Shown here: positions 36,931-48,180 of the stretch, piece after piece | How positions within the stretch are numbered: position 1 is the first letter of the stretch | Layout: each line of letters begins with the position of its first letter | DNA from: Adenophora triphylla var. japonica | Lineage: Eukaryota; Streptophyta; Magnoliopsida; Asterales; Campanulaceae | NCBI GenBank assembly: GCA_022495995.1 | Contig: JAFEMH010000161.1 | Location: 124,001-188,000 of the forward strand | Direction: 5' to 3' | DNA: 64,000 nucleotides | The notes under the pieces: generated by a model | The model's input: only the letters and a program-made list of their open reading frames with translations | What the model was told of the DNA's origin: nothing | Database searches by the model: none | Made by a program: the position numbers and the translations under genes

Positions 36931-37643
36931 AAATCCCTAACCCAAACGCATGAATCTCTCCTTTGATTCCCCTCTGCCTCCCATGTTTCAATTCATCATT
37001 CTTCTCATGTTTATGCTCATGATTACCCTGTTTTTACTCCCGTAAGTAATTCTCTTTTAATTTCAAGTATCATTTGTTTTTATTCTTTGTTCATGTTTAT
37101 TAATTTCTCCGTCCCAAAATAATTTACCAATAAAAGATTATTTGTCTAATGGAGTTTGCTGAACAAACAATTCTACTGTATGATTGTGTTTTAGGCAATG
37201 CTTTATTTATTTCTGGTGAAGAAATAAAACTCATAAATTTTTATATACTTGTATTGCATTACAAACAATCATGATTATCGAGTAGCATTAATTTCACTCA
37301 GATTCAAATTTTCTTATCCATTATCTGTTCTTGAGTAAAGAATTCACGAAACTAACATTTCAAAACCCCAATCAACTCCAATTTTTGCAATAAACTCCAT
37401 GACCCACGAAAGAAAAGTTCTTAAACTCTTACTAAGAGCAAAATTGAAAACAAACCCATCAAAATTCAAAAAGAATTAGAACAGCCAAGATCTAAACTTA
37501 TCTTAAACATTGATAAAAGCTATTAAAAAACCCAAATCAGTAGTAAAGAGATTTCAATGTTTAGAATGAATTTCTTAGTCTTGCACAAAGTTTAAAAAAA
37601 TGTGAACATAAACAACTAAGATGACTAATCAAGAAAACATAAT

Positions 37644-37997
37644 TTAGATATTCTGCTTCCTCCTCACTTTGCCCTTGCCACGGTATTTCTTTTTACCAAT
37701 CTGGATCCTCTTTTTCATCTTTTTCCCCATAGGCTTTAAGGCCCTTGAAATTTGATTGTCTTCAGCCATCTCGACATCCATATCGGCGTTTGTGATAATA
37801 GAGGAAGAGGCGGTGACATCCATGATAGCGGCGGCGTTGTTGGAGGTGGTGGAACGATCGGGTAACTTAGGGGCGGCGAGGGCGGCTTCGAGAATGGCTT
37901 GCTTGGCGGCTTCTTTCTTCTCGTAAATCGGCTCCACTAACTCTCTCTTAATAGCTCTCAGTCTCTTCTCTCTCTTACATCTCAGAGATTTCGCCAT
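37644..37997 (-). CDS. LLPH: LLP-homolog / DUF2423-type nucleolar protein (117 aa)
   Basis: Starts MAKSLRCKREKRLRAIKREL, the hallmark N-terminus of the LLP-homolog family, followed by a short alanine-rich and variable acidic middle, and ends in a strongly basic tail (KKMKKRIQIGKKKYRGKGK) typical of nucleolar RNA-binding proteins. Family members are small nucleolar proteins linked to large-ribosomal-subunit biogenesis. The frame is complete with no intron. A 5' leader rich in CT/GA lies upstream. It lies wholly inside Helitron unit 2 in the same orientation, so it is probably a captured copy; whether it is expressed cannot be told from sequence. Confidence 0.8.
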   Translation of the reverse strand: MAKSLRCKREKRLRAIKRELVEPIYEKKEAAKQAILEAALAAPKLPDRSTTSNNAAAIMDVTASSSIITNADMDVEMAEDNQISRALKPMGKKMKKRIQIGKKKYRGKGKVRRKQNI

Positions 37998-38320
37998 CTC
38001 CCTCTCCGATCAAAGTCCGATGGGTTTCGCCGTACGAATACTCCTTGAGAAGGGATTTTTCTCACGCTCTCTTGCAGTTGCTGCTGCTAGGGTTTAGACG
38101 TCGTTCAAATCAGTAAAGAGAGAACTAACCTGTAGAGATAGAGAGAGAGAGAGAGAGCAAGAGAGAAACCCTTCACAGTGAAGGTTCACAAACTTTTCTA
38201 GAAATCAGGATGATTGCAATTGGGGAGATAGAGGAAACGGAGACATGCTGGGGTGAGGAAAAATAATTTAAATTTTAAGAAGAGGCAAACCTTGTTTGAT
38301 GAAGAATGCTAAATTGGTGA

Positions 38321-38475
38321 ATGGGATTGGGATCCAAGGCAAAAGAAGTTCTAAAGACAGCTACTTTTGACATGGGTTGCTTATCAAATGCCTTCAAATT
38401 GTTGCAAAACCCCAAATTACATCCAGAGGAAGCCATAGCCACCGCCATTTTCATATCTCAAGAAAAAATAAAGGT
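38321..38475 (+). other. Candidate captured exon, unidentified
   Basis: An open frame (GLGSKAKEVLKTATFDMG... HPEEAIATAIFISQEKIK) ends at a plausible AAG|GTTAGC donor. Its composition is protein-like but I do not recognise it. It sits in Helitron unit 2 on the strand opposite to the Helitron. Confidence 0.3.
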
Positions 38476-38746
38476 TAGCGAAAGGGGAATCTATCTGAAA
38501 ATTGTGAGTTGTATGGTTATAGAGAGAGAGAGAGAGAAAGAAAGAGGATAGAAATCAGGAGGTGGGAATGGGAGTGGACGTCATGGGCCATTTGGGTATC
38601 AAGTTGGTTATCCGCCATTGAGAGAATCAATTGAAACTGTAGCTAATAGAATCTGTAAAAATGGATAGAAATGAATTGGGGCTTTGAAAAAGTTATCATA
38701 GATGATGAGGGTAGTTGAAGATGGGTGAGGTGGGGAGGGGGAGAAA

Positions 38747-39118
38747 TGATACGTAGGCAAGGGGAGAAGAAATTAAATCATGAAACTAATGAGGGGTGGA
38801 CAGTTATTGGGAAGTTATCGGCAGTTGAAAGAGGGAGGAGGATGTGGGCCGTTCGATCTATTTTCTGAGAAGCAATCCTGGCCGTTCTTTGTCTTGGCGG
38901 TTACGGCCCTTCCCTATTGTAATATAGATATAGATGATACGTAGGCAAGGGGAGAAGAAATTAAATCATGAAACTAATGAGGGGTGGACAGTTATTGGGA
39001 AGTTATCGGCAGTTGAAAGAGGGAGGAGGATGTGGGCCGTTCGATCTATTTTCTGAGAAGCAATCCCTATTCTTTGTCTTGGCACTACGCCCTTCCTATA
39101 ATATAGATGTAATATAGA
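38747..39118 (-). repeat. Tandem duplication of the Helitron 5' end (about 188 bp x2)
   Basis: The segment from GATACGTAGGCAAGGGGAG to the TAATATAGAT end occurs at 38747-38934 and again at 38935-39118, with a few indels in the second copy. Confidence 0.9.
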
Positions 39119-39754
39119 TGAATGAAAGAGCAAATTTGAAAAAAAAAATAGAAATTGGTCATTAGTATTGGGACAGAGGAAGTACTACATTATATATTTG
39201 TGGTTCATAAGTTGTGGATTTTTGCTTCTTGTTTTGCGATTAGGGAGGGAGCTGCAAATGCTCTGAGCAGTCCTGGTAGACCGAGCCTCTTACTGTGCCC
39301 AAGTGTTTGATCTCGCGAGTAACTACCGTTTCTTTCAGTTTGACTACGGTGTTGACTGTCGTGATCAACTTGAGCTGTTAAGGCACTTACTAAAGAATGC
39401 AGAAGTCTTGCAACTGTTGACATTTAGCACTAGTACTACTCGTGTGGAGAAGTTTAAATTGCTCCACAAGATATCAATGTTTCCTAGGGGATCACGGACA
39501 TGTCAAGTTGCATGCACATAGGGTGTGAGACTTATGTTTTGGCACGAACTACAGATAGGAGGAACTTGATCAAAGCATTGTTTGCGAAGGTGTTTCGTCC
39601 TGTTTTGAGTTCATCGGCTGCTTAAATGGTATGTTTAGTACAAACTATGGTTTTTCTAGCTGATAACTTGTTGGTAAGCGGACGTAGATGTATTGTTTCT
39701 TAGGTGGTGATATTACATTGAACCTTTTTTTGATTTCTCATGGTTAGGGAAAGA

Positions 39755-39885
39755 GGAAATATTTTTTTAAAAAAAAAAAGAAAAAACAAAATAATTAATT
39801 GAATTGGCCACAACACAAATTACATTCAATTAATTATTTTGTTTTACTTTTTTTAAAAAAAAAATATTTACTCTTTTCCTAAATG
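39755..39885. repeat. AT-rich foldback
   Basis: Arms such as AAAACAAAATAATTAATTGA and its complement (about 50 bp each) surround a roughly 20-bp centre. Probably a small foldback MITE; no target duplication identified. Confidence 0.65.
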
Positions 39886-40849
39886 AATGTCCAAATTTAA
39901 GAAAATTTTGACTCACAGTGAATATTTTTTTAAAAAAAATTGTCCCTTAACGTCTTTTTGAAATTTTTTTTCTCTTTATTTTATTATCGAAAATATATAT
40001 TTAGAAAGTGGATAACAATAATATTAATTCATTTTTGCCATTAAAGTGTTCATTAAAATGAAAATTGAGCATTCATTAGGGGAGGGATTTAGGGGAGGTA
40101 GGGAGTACATTTTGAAGGTACTTTAACACGGAATTTAGGTTCATTTAATCATTTTTTTTTAAATCTAAACCTCTTTATTACTATTTACTAGTATTTATAA
40201 TGATGTATTATCAATAACAAGTTTTAAATTTTCATTAGGATAATTAAATTGGGAATTTGCCCCAAAAGTTCCTTTTGGAACAAATCACTTCCCACTAAGT
40301 TCTTCATTGTATTAAAATGTCCCATAAGTTCTCATGTTATATTATGTATAATACAACATTTAGTTATGCAGTAGTTTAAAATCATAATACTGCATCCGCA
40401 CCACCGCCTCCGCCACAGCCCAGCTCCGCCGTCGCCGTCTGCTATCGCCGCATGTCGGCTTCCGATCAATTTTCGTCGGAATCCGGTCAATTTTCACCAG
40501 AATCCGGCAATTTTGGCCGGAATTCGGCCGCCGATCGCCGGAATCCGGTCGTCGGAGGTCGAAATCTGGTCGCCGGTCCATGGGCTTCAGACTCCGGTCA
40601 CCGGCGGCCGCCGGAATGCAGTATTATGGCCTTAATTGATGTTATATTTTCGAAATATAATACAACATCATAATACAACATGGGGAAGGAACTTATCGGA
40701 CATTATGAAACTTTTTTAGAACTTATCGAGCATAGTCTCAATTAAATTAATCTTAAAATTACTGTTCAAACTACCTTTATATTAACGATAAAAAAAAAAA
40801 AAACATTTTGGGACGGAGGGAGTATCAGATATACGAGTGCTCTAAAATT
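39886..40849. other. Intergenic with a GC-rich foldback patch
   Basis: No gene. At 40383-40630 a GC-rich block of CCGGAATCCGGTC-like words is bounded by inverted CATAATACTGCAT/ATGCAGTATTATG. A single Stowaway-type end (ACATTTTGGGACGGAGGGAG) lies near 40820. Confidence 0.5.
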
Positions 40850-43055
40850 TTAGCCAGAAAAAATGTCAAGGAGTTAGAGGGACCAATTTAGAAAAAAAAG
40901 ATAAACGAAACGGCTTATTTGAAAAGAAACCGAAATGGAACGGCCAAAGTGTAATTTTCGAAAATTCTTGTTCAGAGAGCACCATTTCTATTTGTATCCG
41001 AACACAATTTCTATGTCGAAAGCATTGCGTTCCATCGCCAGCGTTCAGATCATGATTGGGAACATTATTTCCGGCGTGACGGCGTCCTTAGGGCATTCAA
41101 GGAGAGAACCGGCTAACGACAATGCATTTACATTATATTTAGGTACTGATTCATAACTGTTAAGCCATTAGAGTGTTCTTATTTTACCTTTCATGCTATC
41201 AATTTGCCATTGATTTTAGTTCATTGATTCAATTCAATGTACCAAAAAAAAATATTCAATTCAAAAAATTACTCCCAATTTATTTTAGTATTCTTAGCCA
41301 GCATTGATTGTTGCTAATTTAGTTGCGGCTGAACATGTAACATGCTCCTTGGAATTACATTGTGATTGCTTGTTAGGGTTTATTAGTAGACAATGTAAGT
41401 TTGTTGACTGAAGTTGCAGTGTTTGCTAGTGCATTTTGATGATTTTGTTAGCGTATTTATATTGGCTGTAATAGAACAATTGTTTCTTATTAGGAAAAAT
41501 TCAACATTCGAATGCTGTGGAGATTTGTTTGATTGTTAGGCATTGATTGGCCTTGTAGCCAGAAATTCGGTTAGCCTAATCAAGAAATAGAGTTGCTTCA
41601 TAATAGAGCAAGGTTTAGAGTTCCATTGGAGCAAAATGATGCTCTATTTTGAAATTTTAGAGTACCGTTGGAGATGCTCTAAGTGATGCATTTCTCTCTT
41701 ACATATTATTTACGAGTAATTTCGTTCATACTCTTTCTCAGTTTACTCGTTTGCATTATACTCAACTATCAAGACTTATTTGCTTGCATTATATCCCAAT
41801 TGAAATCAAGCATAATCTACCACGAAGGTTAATTCCACTCTCCAACTGTCATCAATTTTTTCTCCTGTCTGAGATTTGGACACCTTAACACTTGGACAGT
41901 TCATTATCTATTAAATTTGGCTGAAGTGGGTTGAATTTGGCTACTCATTGATGAATCGAAAAGTGCAAGAATATACGGCTTCTCACTTGTAATCTAGTAA
42001 AAGTGGAGGACATTCTAGGTCCACCCCTACTAAGCCTACCCTGCACTACTATTTTCCAAACAAACACTTTTCTAGTCACGCAATCTAATTGGCTTGACCA
42101 TTGGGGTAAACAATTTGAGTAGGATCAATATTAAAATGAAACTTGGAAAATCACTTTTTAAATTTAAATCTATTAAAATAAGGGTTGTTGTATTACCAGT
42201 AGTCTTTCATCACTCGTGTTCCAGTTGCTCCAACAATGAAATGTGCCACACTGTTCAACCATCATTTCTGTCATAAACTCATAGTGCAACATCTTACTGT
42301 TGTTTTGTAGATTGTAATTTGTTGGTGCATCTGTGACTTGAGAACATATTTTTAGTGCAGAGCATTGTATGCTTAGTGCGTTGAACAGTGTTTTTGCATA
42401 GACCCTTAATGTTATAATTTCAGAATGTTAAAAGCAGATGAAACTGTAAAATTAGTATAGTTGCTTGCCAAGTCACTGTATATTTTCTTTAAAAAAAAAT
42501 GGGATGAAATCCATCTGTTTGATATAGCATATTCTTTCTGGGTATTATTTATCCAAGAGTGGAAGATTGTTGCTGCAGATCTATTTACTTTTCATATAGA
42601 AAGATTTGTATAAAAAAAAAAAAATCTCTGATCCCACTAAAAAGAAAAGAATTATTTGATCAGAGCATTAAAAAGAAAAAGAAAAAGATTAAAATGGTAT
42701 AACTGGAGATAATCTTTAGTCTGAAGGCCTTCTCCTCCAAACTTAGCTGATGCATTTCGTTGTGTGCTTTTGTTTTGCGGTGCCTGCATAGATTAAGATT
42801 GAGAAGCATGAGAATTCGATGTATTTACTCAAAGATGTGTGTTCTATTCATGTTTGTTATTGTGATGTTCTTTCATGTTCCAAGCTTATTGTAAAATTTT
42901 GCAAGTAAATAGAGATATGAAAAAGATTGTATTAAATAGTTACATAGTTTGTAGCACGGTTGCTTAAATGCTGGATCATCACTTTGTGCTGGAGGATCCT
43001 GTCCAAATATCATCTCACAGCTCATATCATCAAAATCTGCAAATCAGAAAGCAAA
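40850..43055 (+). repeat. Segmental duplication, copy B
   Basis: Partner of copy A (27240-32850). It lacks the 0.9-kb MULE and the MAD2 segment. Its right end includes D27 exon 6, so the duplication copied the 3' end of D27 together with downstream DNA. Confidence 0.85.
41012..41143 (+). other. Candidate first exon, unidentified (copy B)
   Basis: An ATG frame, MSKALRSIASVQIMIG..., stays open for 44 codons to a TTTAG|GTACTG donor. Its copy-A counterpart is frameshifted. Without a following exon I cannot confirm a gene. Confidence 0.3.
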
Positions 43056-46000
43056 AACACTTGACTTTCCATATGAGAACCATAATTAAAGATGATGAAA
43101 TAAATTTTACCCGATCATTGATTTGAATGATTGTTGTAAATTAAGTGCCTTTATTACATTGCTTGCTAGAGTTTTAATCTGACTGTTCAAGATCCTACTT
43201 GCAGTGGTGCACCCTGAGTGGTATACGCATGGGCCCCCTCCATTGATGGGTGAAGCCTCCACTTTTTAGTGCATGCACTGTTGCTTTTCCAGGTATGATT
43301 CCTTTTTTCGTTTTCGTACTTTAAGCTATTCAGGTGCACCAAATTTGTAAAGTTGGGAAATTCAAGATTTTAAAACAAACTTTGAATTTATAAGCATACC
43401 GACAACTTGTTTCATCGTTTGATCCATACATTGTTATTTTTGTTGATGTAAATTGGTTCTCTGTATATGATACAGAAAGCAATAAGCAATTTACATTACT
43501 TCACAGTTTATCCTTTAGTATTGGTTCCTAGTAAGTGCAGAATAATAGTAAATTGGTGTGAAAAGTATATTATGATACTTGAACGACCATATAAAGGGAT
43601 CGAAACTATGAGTCTATAATCTTGTGCATATTAGATTTTAAACAGAAGCCGTCAAAATAGATTATTTTTATAAATCTGTGTAAATGTATCATTTCTGAAT
43701 TCATAATAAAAACACGTAAATGACTGATCTTGATACTATGCTGGAGACTGTCAAAATTTTGCATTTACTATTATTCTGCACTTACTAGGAACCATGTTGA
43801 ATGGCATTCCAAAAGAGTCCTTGATGAATGCCTGTGAAGGCATCTTACATAGGTTGGTACACATCCCAATGCAATTACTCTCCTCCAAAAACCTGAGTTT
43901 ACCCAAATAATGTTAGAACGTGACATTAAACACTTTTGATTAATAGTAGTTCTTGATTAATAATGTACACATAGGCGTAATTATCACTAATTAGACAAAA
44001 CTATCATTGCGGTTTCCTTTTCAGTGTTCTACGGAAACACGGAATGATTGTAACCCATATATGCATATTAGTAATCAGTAATGGAACAACATCATTAGTG
44101 GAGTAGAATGCTGTAGAAAAGAGAAATTTTGAGCTAGCAGATGCTGTTAGATACTTGCAACTATGTCTTTTTTAGACTTTCAACTGAGTGAATTTTGAAA
44201 TTACCTGCATTTCTTTATGTAGACAACATTTTTCTCTCTTCTTCCATTGAACTCGGACTCTCTTACCTATCATCCAAAAATATTCATCATTCTCGAATCA
44301 TATTGGTTATTGGGGCGTGTGACTTGTTGGGTTTAAGTTGACCTGTCCTGTTGACACTTAGTTTATACACAGTTTAAAACTCTATGAACAAATGTAAAAG
44401 ACATGTTATGTACACCTGGCTAAGGAAAAGTGCGATTATGACGAGGGAAATGTTATTAGTGAAGCATAGCTATTTTCGTAAATGGGGATTTTACTTTCCG
44501 ATGCTAGGTTTGGATATAACTCTAATAGAGCCCTGAGATAAAATGTACTACTCCTTTCATCCCAAAATGACTGTGCAAACAAAATAAATTCAAATTTGCT
44601 ATTGATCAAGAGCAAATTTGAAAAAAATTGGACATTCATTTTGGGACGGAGGGAGTAATTTGAGTGGATGCATGGACTTTGTACATACCTCACAGGGACC
44701 AACTAGCCAAGGAAAAAAGATGGTGGTGAAGAGTGCGAAATACTCCCTTGAGAATTTAGACGGTGGCATCAGCAGCCTGATCTGCATTATTAAAATATGT
44801 TCTACATTAATAAAGGCATTAAGTAGGTTCACTATGGTGTGTGTGTGTGTGTGTGTGTGTGAGTGTGAGAGAGAGAGAGAGAGGGGGGTGGAGACACCAT
44901 AAAAGAAGATGATCTCTTGATAATCATGAGCTTTTAGCATCAGTTCAAAACTTTTGCTTTTCTTATTAAGTATAGTAGTTTATGGTTTTGTCTCACATTC
45001 TCTCATGATTTGGTACCGGTAAATGGACCAGTGAGAAGGCTTTTCTACTCCTCAACCTCTGGGCATGTGGCTCCAAAGGCCCATGTCATTGGACTACATG
45101 TTGGATTTGGTATCAAGGGTAGGGTCGTCTTTTGACACCCCTACTGCCACCAACAGGTGTTGTTGTCGATTTGTTGTTTATGGGTTAATATGCACCATAC
45201 TTCACGAGCTATAGAGATCCATTGCATAATGTTTAGTGGTTACATTTCTTTGCCAGCAGCACAACAATGAATTATGAAGACAGGTAACCATACTTCAAGT
45301 CCCGAGATGTCTATTACATTGCATAACGCACAAAACTAAAATTTATTTATATTTTTATTTTTATACTTCCTCCGTCCCAAAATGTTTGTCCCATTTGACT
45401 TTTTAGTTGAACTTTGACCACAAATATATGACAATTTAATTATGTTCATGAAATTCTAAAAATTCCTATTGATTCACCATTAATAATATTATCAACAACA
45501 ACTTTTAGAATTTCATGAACATGATTAATCTCTCATAAATTTGTGGTCAAAGTTCAACAAAAAAAGTCAAATGGGACAAACATTTTGGGACGGAGGGAGC
45601 ATATAAATATACTACATAAATATATATATATATTATTTTTTTAATTTGCATGAATATTAACTTGAACGACTTCTGAGTTATTGGATACAACCAAGTTGTG
45701 AGGTGCGAGATTCTGGGGCATTTCTATGGTAGAAACTAGAAAGTTAAAGTGAAAATAAAATTGTAGGTTCTGATCATGCCAAGTGTGTTAATCCAATATG
45801 TCTCAGATGTCAGTACATAAAATGTCATTGCACACAGCAAAACGACCAATGAATAAATAAAAACAAAATGCCGACCAACAATAAAATATCTGACAGCTAT
45901 AACAAGAGCAAATACATGTTGTAATATTTACTCTCTCCCCGTCCCATGATAATACGCAAAAAGACACCTTTTGATCGTCCCACAATAATCTGCAATATTT

Positions 46001-46917
46001 CAAAATGAAAATGGGACCCACTTGTCTCTACTCACAACAATTATCCACTTACTTCACTTTCTCTCTCCTACCCAACCATCTACACTCACAACACATCACA
46101 TTTTTCACTTAATACCTTAATTCTTGTGCCAAGCAAAAATGTGTGTATTATCGTCGGACGGAGGGAGTATATATATATATATATATTATATATATAATTA
46201 TATACTTTTGGAGATGATAACAAAGTTTGAGGACTTGCCAGGGATAGGATAGGCTTAGGGAAAGCTTTCTCAAGAGCTTGAATAACCAGTTCTCTCTGTT
46301 GGGTCAGGTTGACGCTCCGAGATAAGGCTTTGGTTGCCTCCACCAAGCTCTCATACCCACTCTTCTCATTTCTCAACCCTGCATAATTATTTCGTGTCAT
46401 TTTCCATTTCCTCTAATGGCGTGTTTGGCAACCTCAATTTCAAGTCTTGATATTGGAAATGGAAGAAGATAAATTATTCTTCCAATTCCAATGTTTTGAC
46501 TGGGTATTGGGTTGCCAAACGCAAACAGACCCTAAATGAACATAGAGGGAGGGAAGACAGAAATTCCTTATAATGGATATTCTAATTTGGATTCTTGGAA
46601 TAAGAAGATAGAAAATCCTTATAGGAATGGGATTGAGTTTAAGCTATGGAGTTCAGTAAAGAGAGAAAGAAAGAACCTGTAGTTTGTTGGACAGCTTGGG
46701 AGAGATAGTTAATGGATAAAAGGTCGAACCAGTTATCGTTATAGGTAGTCTTGTTTGAGGTTGATATTGTTCTATCTACATTATCCGTACTCGTTGTAGA
46801 CCTTGCCAACACAGCAACGATGCTCGGAGAACGATATTTCAGCTTTTGAATGTCTCTCCGGCGAGCCAACTGGGTGGTGAATGGGCTCCGTCTCTGTAAT
46901 AGACTCTTTGCTTCCAT
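42743..46917 (-). CDS. D27: Beta-carotene isomerase D27 (strigolactone biosynthesis), seven exons
   Basis: D27 is a plastid iron-dependent enzyme converting all-trans- to 9-cis-beta-carotene, the first step to strigolactones. Exons on the minus strand: 46917-46677, 46378-46239, 44781-44689, 44266-44205, 43892-43786, 43036-42944, 42783-42743. All phases agree, giving 258 codons plus TAA (family about 260-280 aa). Exon 1 gives a basic, Ser/Thr-rich transit-peptide-like head and [18 protein letters not shown]. Later blocks: [34 protein letters not shown] and [19 protein letters not shown], then [33 protein letters not shown] and a Cys-containing tail. Intron 2 has a GC donor (CTG|GCAAGT). Introns hold MITEs and simple repeats. 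Not broken. Confidence 0.95.
43522..43794. repeat. 32-bp perfect inverted repeat across D27 exon 5 donor
   Basis: Arms 43522-43553 and 43763-43794 are exact reverse complements, with a 209-nt loop. The right arm covers the last nine coding bases of D27 exon 5, its GTAAGT donor and the start of intron 5; the left arm lies inside intron 5. Confidence 0.9.
44551..44655. mobile_element. Stowaway-like hairpin in D27 intron 3
   Basis: CTCCTTTCATCCCAAAATGA pairs with TTCATTTTGGGACGGAGGGAG; TA flanks. Its end lies 33 bp from the exon 3 donor. Confidence 0.8.
44836..44884. repeat. (GT)n-(GA)n microsatellite in D27 intron 2
   Basis: About a dozen GT units, a short interruption and about eight GA units. 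Confidence 0.95.
45366..45599. mobile_element. Stowaway-like MITE, hairpin type (D27 intron 2)
   Basis: CTTCCTCCGTCCCAAAATG to its complement. Long complementary arms include TTGAACTTTGACCACAAATA. Same subfamily as 17618-17850. Confidence 0.85.
45931..46167. mobile_element. Stowaway MITE in D27 intron 2
   Basis: CTCTCTCCCCGTCCCATGAT to TCGTCGGACGGAGGGAG, TA flanks, followed by a short (AT)n run. Confidence 0.8.
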
Positions 46918-47036
46918 GTCCAAAGTGTGTTTTTTTTTTTTGTGTGTGTGTGTGATGGAGAGAGAGAGAGACTTCACCTTTGAAAGGTGTAATATTTTAC
47001 TTGGGTGAATTTAAGCATGATAAGATTTGAGTTTGT

Positions 47037-47046
47037 GGTATATAAC
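47037..47046 (-). promoter_or_regulatory. Candidate D27 TATA box
   Basis: GTTATATACC on the minus strand, about 120 bp upstream of the D27 start codon, followed by a CT-rich leader. Position and composition are reasonable but not proof. Confidence 0.4.
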
Positions 47047-47049
47047 AAC

Positions 47050-48106
47050 AAAAGAAAGAATTGGAGAATATTTACGAAACTCTTCTTATGAGATGCCATG
47101 TAAGAATGTTTTGTATGGTCACCCTTGTTTTGCAGCTTGCGTCAAATCAATTTTAGCTGTTGACGTAATATAGAGCCGGCCATATCTAGTTGAGGTTCCA
47201 TTTAGCGAAGAAGTCTGCTTACTAGGAATTTCGAACTGCTCCACTCTTATTTACGATAGTCTTATCGTAAATTTTAAATATTTTTCATCACAATTACTAC
47301 AGATATTTTACATTCTTTAGTGAAATTTTTAATATGTGATAATGATATTTTACTTATCCATACCACATTATAAAGGTTTTAATAGTGAATATTCAATCAA
47401 TAAATGAGTCGAAGTTCCATGTAGCAAAGTTAGTGTAGTACGTTTTAAGGTTACATCATGTCGTTGAATAAGTTGATTGGACGGTCTAACACATTCTTTG
47501 CTCAAAATGGACATTGTAAATATGACATATTAATCTTAAGTCTTAACCCTTCGATCAACTCATTTAATGATGTGGCGTAATCTAATCTCAGGCTACACTA
47601 TTGCATATAACTTCAATTGCAGTAACTCCGTAGAGTACACTGCGTAGAGTGTAGAGTACACCACAAGCAAATGCTAAGGACATAAAAAAAAAAAAAAAAT
47701 CACAAAATTTTGCCACAATAAACAGCTATATCAATTATTGATTAGATATTGATTTAATGAGCAGTGGGATCACAAAAACAAAATAAATCATTAAATTTCA
47801 ACTGTATTTATAAATCATTAAATTCCAATTGTATTTGTGACCAAAATTTTATGAGCATTTCTTATTAATTGAGTATTACTCGTACACCACTGCATAGAAC
47901 CTCAAGTTCTCAACTAAAGAGGGCCTGAATTGCCTAAATTACGTATGCTTATTATGCCAAAAGTTTAATTTTTTGAAAGGAATAGTCGTGTCCTTTTGAG
48001 ACTGACTCTTCAAAGTACCCAAAAATAAGTGGAAAATAAAAAAGAAACTCATGAGAACATAATCATAGATGAATATGGATCGTGTGTCAATGAATCTTGA
48101 ATCTTT

Positions 48107-48180
<74 letters not shown>

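Larger units (their letters stand above)
35818..38928 (-). mobile_element. Helitron unit 2, carries an LLP-homolog gene
   Basis: Its CTAG 3' end starts at the very next base after unit 1, preceded on the minus strand by a short TGCGCCATCGCA hairpin. Its 5' end TCTATATTACAATAGGG is at 38928. The interior holds the LLP-homolog frame and a candidate exon fragment. Confidence 0.65.
33110..39118 (-). mobile_element. Composite Helitron block inserted in a MITE
   Basis: On the minus strand the 3' end is hairpin CCCGTGCC-GTTG-GGCACGGG, about ten bases, then CTAG next to T; the 5' end is TCTATATTA next to A. So the insertion lies between A and T, the Helitron rule. Joining the flanks (TTCCAAAA and TGAATGAAAGAGC) restores a Stowaway-like MITE. 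The block contains two units in head-to-tail order and a duplicated 5' end. No Rep/helicase gene was seen, so it is non-autonomous. Confidence 0.8.
32866..39520 (+). pseudogene. F-box/LRR/FBD gene remnant split by Helitrons
   Basis: The left piece (about 32866-33058) encodes an LRR segment typical of plant F-box/FBD proteins: SVCFPTLHTLHLKYIKF, then VTFPNLARLELEDHYCDDL and SKENLEHLVIKV, ending at a possible donor. The right piece (about 39232-39520) starts after a TTGCGATTAG acceptor and ends in an FBD domain: LELLRHLLKNAEVL, then KFKLLHKISMFPRGSRTCQV. Between TEPLTVPKCL and the FBD there is a frameshift, and a stop follows the tryptophan before TEP. The F-box itself is missing. A 6-kb Helitron block sits in the intron. 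F-box proteins are SCF ubiquitin-ligase adaptors; this one is dead. Confidence 0.8.

Noticed and set aside
44618..44902. 94-codon plus-strand frame
   Set aside because: Antisense shadow of D27 exon 3 running into the GT/GA microsatellite.
46086..46400. 104-aa frame as a separate gene
   Set aside because: It is D27 exon 2 plus read-through into intron 2; the GC donor hides the splice site.
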